Assembly (NCBI GenBank): GCA_005884925.1
Contig: VAYU01000064.1
Coordinates: 1-36,785 of the forward strand
DNA from: Actinomycetota bacterium
GTDB taxonomy: Bacteria; Actinomycetota; UBA4738; HRBIN12
Direction of reading: 5' to 3'
DNA length: 36,785 nt
The position numbers were made by a program, and so were the translations under genes. Each line of letters starts with the position of its first letter. Position 1 is the first letter of the stretch. Below, piece by piece: positions 32,482-36,785 of this stretch. Below the pieces are notes generated by a model, which worked only from the letters and a program-made list of their open reading frames with translations, made no database searches and had not been told where the DNA came from.

Positions 32482-33464
32482 CGGCGTTCGTCACCGGAGG
32501 AAGCGGGTTCGTCGGCGGGGCCGTGATCCGAGCGTTGGTCGCGGAGGGTGAGCCCGTCCGGGCGCTCGCGCGGAGCTCGGTCGCGACGGCGGCGGTCAGA
32601 GAACTGGGCGCCGAGCCCGTCGCCGGTGACCTTGCCGATCGCTCGGCGCTCGCGGACGCGATGGGCGGCTGCGACGTCGTGTTCCACGTGGCGGGCGTCA
32701 ACCAGATGTGCCCGCGCGACCCCGCGGAGCTCGACGCGACCAACATCGCAGGCGCGGTCACCGCCGTGCACGCCGCTGCCGACGCCAAGATCGGGCGGCT
32801 GGTGCTGACCTCGTCATCCGCCGCGATCGGCGAACGATCGGGCACGCTCGGCAACGAGGACTCGGTGCATCGAGGACACTTCCTCTCGCGGTACGAGCGC
32901 TCGAAGTACCTCGGCGAGCTGGAGGCGCGCGCGGCAGGTCGTGAGCGCGGGATCGAGGTCGTCACCGTCAACCCGTCGTCCGTCCAGGGGCCCGGTCGGA
33001 CGACCGGGTCGGCCAGACTGCTGCTGTATGCGGCGCGGGCGCGCACCGCGATCTTGCTCGACACATCGTTCTCGATCGTCGACGTCGACGACTGCGCCGC
33101 CGGCCACCTGCTGGCGGCCCGCAAGGGGATCGCCGATCGCCGATACCTGTTGTCGGGCGCGACGCTCACGATGCGCTGGGCGGCCGCTCTCTTGTGCCGT
33201 CACACCGGCCGGCCGCGACGGGTCGTCTGGATCCCCCGGAGCCTCGTGCGCGCGGTCGCCCCGCTCGCCGGGTTGGTTGCGCGGGTCCGCGAGGATCCCG
33301 CGGTCTGTCCCGCGACGATCCGCGCGCTGCTGCACGGGCACCGCTACGACGGCTCCCGCGCCACCCGTGAGCTCGGCCTCGCGTACCGATCGATCGAGGA
33401 CACCCTCGAGCGCGTGCTCACCTGGTACCAGGCACGCGGGATGCTGGCCAACCCCGCGGCGTAG
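32478..33464 (+). CDS. extended SDR, NAD(P)-dependent epimerase/dehydratase-like
   Basis: The 328 residues begin with the dinucleotide loop TGGSGFVG (6-13) and have the catalytic pair Y139 and K143 in YERSKYL, with the serine segment LTSSSA (110-115) before it. The shape is that of the extended SDRs close to dihydroflavonol-reductase-like and hopanoid-associated sugar epimerase proteins. The substrate is unknown. Its start overlaps the pgsA stop by four bases, so a link with lipid or lipid-sugar metabolism is plausible. Confidence 0.87.
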   Translation: MTAFVTGGSGFVGGAVIRALVAEGEPVRALARSSVATAAVRELGAEPVAGDLADRSALADAMGGCDVVFHVAGVNQMCPRDPAELDATNIAGAVTAVHAAADAKIGRLVLTSSSAAIGERSGTLGNEDSVHRGHFLSRYERSKYLGELEARAAGRERGIEVVTVNPSSVQGPGRTTGSARLLLYAARARTAILLDTSFSIVDVDDCAAGHLLAARKGIADRRYLLSGATLTMRWAAALLCRHTGRPRRVVWIPRSLVRAVAPLAGLVARVREDPAVCPATIRALLHGHRYDGSRATRELGLAYRSIEDTLERVLTWYQARGMLANPAA

Positions 33465-33517
33465 GATTCCGAGGCGACGAACGTCCCGGCGGTGGCTCAT
33501 CGATGGGAGGACCGAGG

Positions 33518-34507
33518 ATGACCGAGCGACCCGACCGAAACCTCGCGATGGAGCTGGTGCGCGTGACCGAGGCGGCGGCGCTCGCGGCCGGCAGATGGAT
33601 CGGACACGGCGACAAGAACGCGGCCGACCAGGCCGCGGTCGATGCGATGCGGCTGATGATCGACACCGTGTCGATGGACGGCGTGGTGGTGATCGGCGAG
33701 GGAGAGAAGGACGAGGCGCCGATGCTGTTCAACGGCGAGCACGTCGGGGACGGCGCCGGTCCCGGCACCGACGTCGCGGTCGACCCGATCGACGGCACGC
33801 GGCTCACGGCGGTCGGACAGCCGAACGCGCTCGCGGTGATCGCGCTCGCGCCGCGGGGCACGATGTTCTTCCCCGGGGCAGCCCTCTACATGGAGAAGAT
33901 CGCGACCGGTCCCGACGCGGCGGACGTGATCGATATCGATGCCCCGGTCGCCGAGAACATCCGGCAGGTCGCGAAGGCGAAGGGCAAGCGGCCCGAGGAG
34001 GTGACGGTCACGGTCCTGGATCGGGAGCGCCACGCAGGCCTGATCGCGGAGATCCGAGAGGTCGGGGCTCGCGTGTTCCTGATCACGGACGGCGACGTCG
34101 CCGGGGCGATCGTCGCGGCCACGCCGCGCACCGAGGTAGACCTGCTGTTGGGGATCGGCGGCACGCCTGAGGGCGTGATCGCCGCCGCGGCCCTGCGATG
34201 CCTCGGCGGCGCGATGCAAGGGCGCCTGTACCCCCGCAACGACGAGGAGCGCCGGGCCTTGATCGACGGGGGGTACGACCTCGACCGGGTCCTGAGAACC
34301 GACGATCTGATCGCGAGCGACGACTGCTTCTTCGCGGCTACGGGCATCACCGACGGCTACCTGCTGCGCGGCGTGAAGTACTGGCCCGACGGGGCCAGCA
34401 CGCACTCGATGGTGATGCGCTCGCGCTCCGGCACCGTCCGCTCGATCGAGTCCGAGCACTCCTTCGAGAAGCTCGAGCGGTTCTCACCGATCCAGTACCG
34501 CCCCTGA
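33518..34507 (+). CDS. glpX: class II fructose-1,6-bisphosphatase
   Basis: GlpX removes the 1-phosphate of fructose-1,6-bisphosphate, the committed step of gluconeogenesis and needed for growth on glycerol. From the ATG at 33518 the protein has 329 residues and shows D32 in [17 protein letters not shown] (60-69), the metal-binding VDPIDGT (88-94) and the later ATGITDG segment. An earlier in-frame ATG (33503) is rejected, because GGGAGG lies eight bases before the chosen one. In E. coli glpX belongs to a glycerol operon (glpFKX), and here too it closes the glycerol gene series. A TAGGAT box overlapping the previous stop could provide its own promoter. Confidence 0.95.
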   Translation: MTERPDRNLAMELVRVTEAAALAAGRWIGHGDKNAADQAAVDAMRLMIDTVSMDGVVVIGEGEKDEAPMLFNGEHVGDGAGPGTDVAVDPIDGTRLTAVGQPNALAVIALAPRGTMFFPGAALYMEKIATGPDAADVIDIDAPVAENIRQVAKAKGKRPEEVTVTVLDRERHAGLIAEIREVGARVFLITDGDVAGAIVAATPRTEVDLLLGIGGTPEGVIAAAALRCLGGAMQGRLYPRNDEERRALIDGGYDLDRVLRTDDLIASDDCFFAATGITDGYLLRGVKYWPDGASTHSMVMRSRSGTVRSIESEHSFEKLERFSPIQYRP

Positions 34508-34536
34508 CCCCTGACCGTGACCTCCCGGCCGTCGCC

Positions 34537-34749
34537 TCAGGCGAGCGCGTATACCCCCGTCTCGGTCTTCACGACGAGGCCCTCGGCCACGAGCGCCCGG
34601 AGCGCGCGCAGCACCGTTCCACGGACGTCGGGCTCCTCGAACGGATCGAGGTACCCGGCTCGGAGCGCCCGGTCCTGGATCACGGTCCAGTGTATCGGCT
34701 CGCCCGCATCGCCGAGCACGGCGAGGACGGCCTCGCGCGGCGAGGTCAC
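34537..34749 (-). CDS. 70-residue winged-helix (HARE-HTH-like) protein
   Basis: The short protein is one helix-turn-helix domain: helix SPREAVLAVLGDAG, then EPIHWTVIQDRALRAGYLD, a third helix DVRGTVLRALRALVAEG and a two-strand wing LVVKTETGVYALA. The arrangement recalls the HARE-HTH group of winged helices that bind DNA or proteins. The GTG start overlaps the stop of the LLM gene (GTGA), so its translation depends on that gene. Its role is unknown; it could regulate its neighbours. It converges on glpX with 29 bases between. Confidence 0.75.
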   Translation of the reverse strand: MTSPREAVLAVLGDAGEPIHWTVIQDRALRAGYLDPFEEPDVRGTVLRALRALVAEGLVVKTETGVYALA

Positions 34750-35702
34750 CGGCACGCCGGCATCACGTGCGCGGCGAACAGCTCCACGATCTCCGGCTCG
34801 ATCACGGCGAAGGGAAGCGCCCACGGCGAAAGGATCAGCTCCTCGACACCGAGCGTGTCGAAGTCCCGCACGCGATCGACCACCTGCTCCGGCGACCCGC
34901 TGAGCGTGTCCGCCCGCCACGTGTCCCATGTCTCGTCGCGCATCGCCTGACCGGGGAACGATGCGCGGGCGCGCTCGAAGCGCGCCCGCGCATCCTCTTC
35001 CGTGAGCCCGATCGTCCCGTACAGCCCCACGGTCCTGTGGAACGTGGCCGGGTCGCGGCCCTCGCGGCCGCACGCGGCCGCGACGTCCGCGGCCCGCCCG
35101 GCGTGGTCCTCCGGCGAGACCCGCCACACGACGTTCCACCCGGCCGCGTAGCGAGCGGCGAGCCGCAGCAGGCGGGGTCCCCCCTTCCCGCCGACCCAGA
35201 TCGGCACGGGCTCTTGGACCGGCGGCGGTCCGGGAGCTCCGAGGTCGGCGAGCGATCGCGTCAGCTCGCGCAGCGTTCGCTCGAGCACGTCGAACCGCTC
35301 GCCGATCGTGCCGAAGCGATAACCGAAGGCCACGAACTCCTCCTCGAGCCAGCCGGCGCCCAGGCCGAGCTCCAGTCGCCCTCCGCTCAGTCGGTCGATC
35401 GTGGCGGCCGCCTTCGCGACGAGCTCCGGCGGGCGGAACCCCGCGGCGAGGACCAGGACGCCGAGGCGGACCCGCCCGGTGCTGGCCGCGATCGCGCCGA
35501 GCGCGGTGAGGGGCTCGAGCCCATCGATCGGCGTCGGGTCCCCGCCGTAGCGAGCGAACGAGTAGAAGAAGTGATCCGACAGCCAGACCGAATCGAACCC
35601 GAGGTCCTCGGCGCGGCGTGCCCACCCGATCGCGTCGTCGAGCCCGATCCGCCCGGTCGGGAGCGAGAAGCCGTACTGCGGCAACGCGAGTCCGAAGCGC
35701 AT
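34746..35702 (-). CDS. LLM-class (F420 or FMN dependent) oxidoreductase
   Basis: The luciferase-like monooxygenase family reduces or oxidises substrates with F420 or FMN. The 318 residues from the ATG at 35702 start with MRFGLALPQYG and show VWLSDHFF, the LGVLVLAAGFRPP strand, DRLSGGRLELGLGAGW, PIWVGGKG and the C-terminal GSPEQVVDRVRDFDTLGVEELIL, all usual for actinobacterial F420 members. An ATG four codons upstream (35714) is also possible. The cofactor and substrate cannot be assigned with certainty. Confidence 0.9.
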   Translation of the reverse strand: MRFGLALPQYGFSLPTGRIGLDDAIGWARRAEDLGFDSVWLSDHFFYSFARYGGDPTPIDGLEPLTALGAIAASTGRVRLGVLVLAAGFRPPELVAKAAATIDRLSGGRLELGLGAGWLEEEFVAFGYRFGTIGERFDVLERTLRELTRSLADLGAPGPPPVQEPVPIWVGGKGGPRLLRLAARYAAGWNVVWRVSPEDHAGRAADVAAACGREGRDPATFHRTVGLYGTIGLTEEDARARFERARASFPGQAMRDETWDTWRADTLSGSPEQVVDRVRDFDTLGVEELILSPWALPFAVIEPEIVELFAAHVMPACR

Positions 35703-35739
35703 CGAGGCGAGCATACGGAGCCGCCGAGCGGCCGAGCGG

Positions 35740-36516
35740 TCAGCCGGTGGCAGGCGCCGGGTCGAGCACGCCGGTCAGGACCTTCCGTCCTCGTCCGTCG
35801 GTTACGACCACGCGGACGTAGTCGGTCAGATCCCGCGCGATGACGCGCCCGACCATAGCCCCGCCTTCCTTGTCCAGACGACGGACGACGGCGACCGGCA
35901 CCGCGTGCCCGTGCCCGTCCGTGATCTCGACCCTGTAGGGGCGCCGGGCGCCCGGGAGGCCGTCGACGGTCACGACGACCTGGTCGTCACCGCTCGGCGA
36001 CACGATCACGAGGGCCGCGCCTCGCCATGGCATCTGACCGGACGGTGTCAGCAACCCGACCGCTGCCTTGGTGCGCGGATCGGTCGTCTTGGCGGTCTGG
36101 ATGAACCGCTGGAACCGTTCGAACGCGGCGTCCTGCTGCTGTGCGTGCGTGCTCGGGTTGACCGGGGGACCGTCACGGCGTGACCACACGGCGCCGGCGC
36201 CGAGGCCGGCGACCATCAGGGCTGCGGCGACGAGCACGACCCCGAGCCGCCGGCCTCGGCGCCGGCTCGGCGTGATCGTGGACGAGGAGGGACGGTCGCG
36301 CCGGACCGCGAGGACGATGCGCTCCTCCAGCTCCCGCGGCGGGATGACGGGCGCGGGCGCGAACGCCAACGTGGCCGCGGCACGCTCGAGGTCACGCGCC
36401 TCCTTCCGGCACGCCGCGCACCAGGCGAGATGCCGCTCGATCGCGTGGACGTCGTGATGGTCGGCGACCCCGAGCGCGTGCTCAGGAAGCCGGTCGCGAA
36501 CGGCGGGGCAATTCAC
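35740..36516 (-). CDS. RskA-like transmembrane anti-sigma factor
   Basis: The 258-residue protein has an N-terminal zinc-binding anti-sigma domain with C3, H29, C33 and C36 (HLAWCAAC), a basic stretch, one membrane helix (about 91-111) and an extracytoplasmic domain (about 112-258) of the RskA type rich in beta strands. Such proteins hold an ECF sigma factor inactive until they are cleaved in response to an envelope signal. The GTG start overlaps the sigma gene stop (GTGA), the usual paired arrangement. Nothing here shows which genes the pair controls. Confidence 0.92.
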   Translation of the reverse strand: MNCPAVRDRLPEHALGVADHHDVHAIERHLAWCAACRKEARDLERAAATLAFAPAPVIPPRELEERIVLAVRRDRPSSSTITPSRRRGRRLGVVLVAAALMVAGLGAGAVWSRRDGPPVNPSTHAQQQDAAFERFQRFIQTAKTTDPRTKAAVGLLTPSGQMPWRGAALVIVSPSGDDQVVVTVDGLPGARRPYRVEITDGHGHAVPVAVVRRLDKEGGAMVGRVIARDLTDYVRVVVTDGRGRKVLTGVLDPAPATG

Positions 36517-36785
36517 GACGGCTCCTTCAGCTCGTTCGACCTGCGGATCTTGATGAGGGCCGATCGCAGCCGCGTCTTCACGGTCCCGAGCGGGATCGAG
36601 TCCGCCTCCGCGATCTCCCGCGCGGTCATCCCTCGGAAATAGGCGCGCGCGATCAGGCGCTTCTCGGCATCGGAGAGGGACGCCAGCGCGCGCAGGGCTT
36701 CGTCACGCTCGATCAGCGCGTACTCCTCGTCCCCCGCGGGTCGATCCGGCACCTCGTCGACCAGGACGAGGTGCGGTCGCGAGAC
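36513..36785 (-). CDS. ECF RNA polymerase sigma factor, C-terminal part (5' end outside window)
   Basis: Only the last 90 codons are present. They contain sigma region 4: LRALASLSDAEKRLIARAYF, then MTAREIAEADSIPLGTVKTR with the -35-reading helix, and a basic end LRSALIKIRRS. The frame is open to the window edge and region 2 must lie beyond. A GTG at 36752 could be taken as a start but would leave too small a protein. It is translationally coupled to the anti-sigma factor, and the short region 4 spacing fits a group IV (ECF) factor, SigK-like. Confidence 0.92.
   Translation of the reverse strand, partial: VSRPHLVLVDEVPDRPAGDEEYALIERDEALRALASLSDAEKRLIARAYFRGMTAREIAEADSIPLGTVKTRLRSALIKIRRSNELKEPS

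Noticed and set aside
36749-36774. 10-bp inverted repeat in the sigma factor gene as an operator or terminator
   Set aside because: It is inside coding sequence, away from any gene end, and of a length expected by chance in such GC-rich DNA.
1-36785. tRNA or rRNA genes, CRISPR arrays, insertion sequences, prophage or toxin-antitoxin genes
   Set aside because: No clover-leaf sequences, regular spaced repeats, transposase or integrase motifs were found. The composition looks uniform, with no sign of recent transfer.

Overview
The window is about 68-70% GC by eye and is packed with short-gapped genes. Many starts are GTG, and several genes appear to be read from leaderless transcripts, with a TANNNT -10 hexamer 6-9 bases before the start codon. 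Together with a POL-PE-LIG ordered LigD, a DUF5319 protein, an LLM-class flavin oxidoreductase, GlpX-type fructose bisphosphatase and an RskA-like anti-sigma factor, this points to an actinobacterium, probably a deep-branching or uncultured lineage. The exact class cannot be fixed from this sequence. I see no tRNA, rRNA, insertion sequence, CRISPR array or phage gene, and no gene-free stretch longer than about 220 bases.

Layout. (1) 1-8956: an edge-truncated membrane HD-GYP phosphodiesterase diverges from ligD, which is followed by an unusual Usp-Usp-Rieske fusion. A 17-bp hairpin closes that unit against a leftward series: a four-helix membrane protein, a DUF5319/zinc-ribbon protein, a PIG-L deacetylase, a cytochrome P450 and RmuC. 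(2) 9070-15667: a class III aminotransferase with a C45 Ntn-hydrolase; an ankyrin gene and a marR gene diverging from a perfect 25-bp palindrome; a leftward cupin / amidohydrolase / rhomboid operon; and a CBS-domain protein. (3) 15675-21984, leftward: dhaL1, iclR, an EamA transporter, an FMN hydroxy-acid oxidase, a PHP phosphoesterase, a HAD hydrolase and NDH-2, tightly packed. (4) 22204-34507, rightward: a large three-carbon operon with glpF, dhaK, dhaL2, glpK, a small acidic repeat protein, a GlpA-like dehydrogenase, sdhB-, sdhC- and sdhD-like genes, a DhaM-HPr-Enzyme I fusion, pgsA, an SDR and glpX. (5) 34537-36785, leftward: a 70-residue winged-helix protein coupled to an LLM oxidoreductase, then an anti-sigma factor coupled to an edge-truncated ECF sigma factor.

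The most interesting part is region 4. The genes describe a complete route: glycerol enters through GlpF, GlpK makes glycerol-3-phosphate, and a membrane dehydrogenase passes its electrons to quinone. Dihydroxyacetone is phosphorylated from PEP by DhaK and DhaL, with one polypeptide carrying the whole Enzyme I to HPr to DhaM phosphorelay. DHAP can then go to gluconeogenesis (GlpX), or glycerol-3-phosphate to phospholipid (PgsA). The dehydrogenase looks like a hybrid: a GlpA flavoprotein lacking the usual C-terminal iron-sulfur extension is translationally coupled to SdhB, SdhC and SdhD homologues, as if the SdhA subunit of Complex II had been exchanged for GlpA. Between glpK and glpA lies a small repeat protein of no family I recognise, followed by a long hairpin with the glpA start codon at its tip. 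The divergent dhaL1-iclR pair is a candidate sensor-regulator for this operon.
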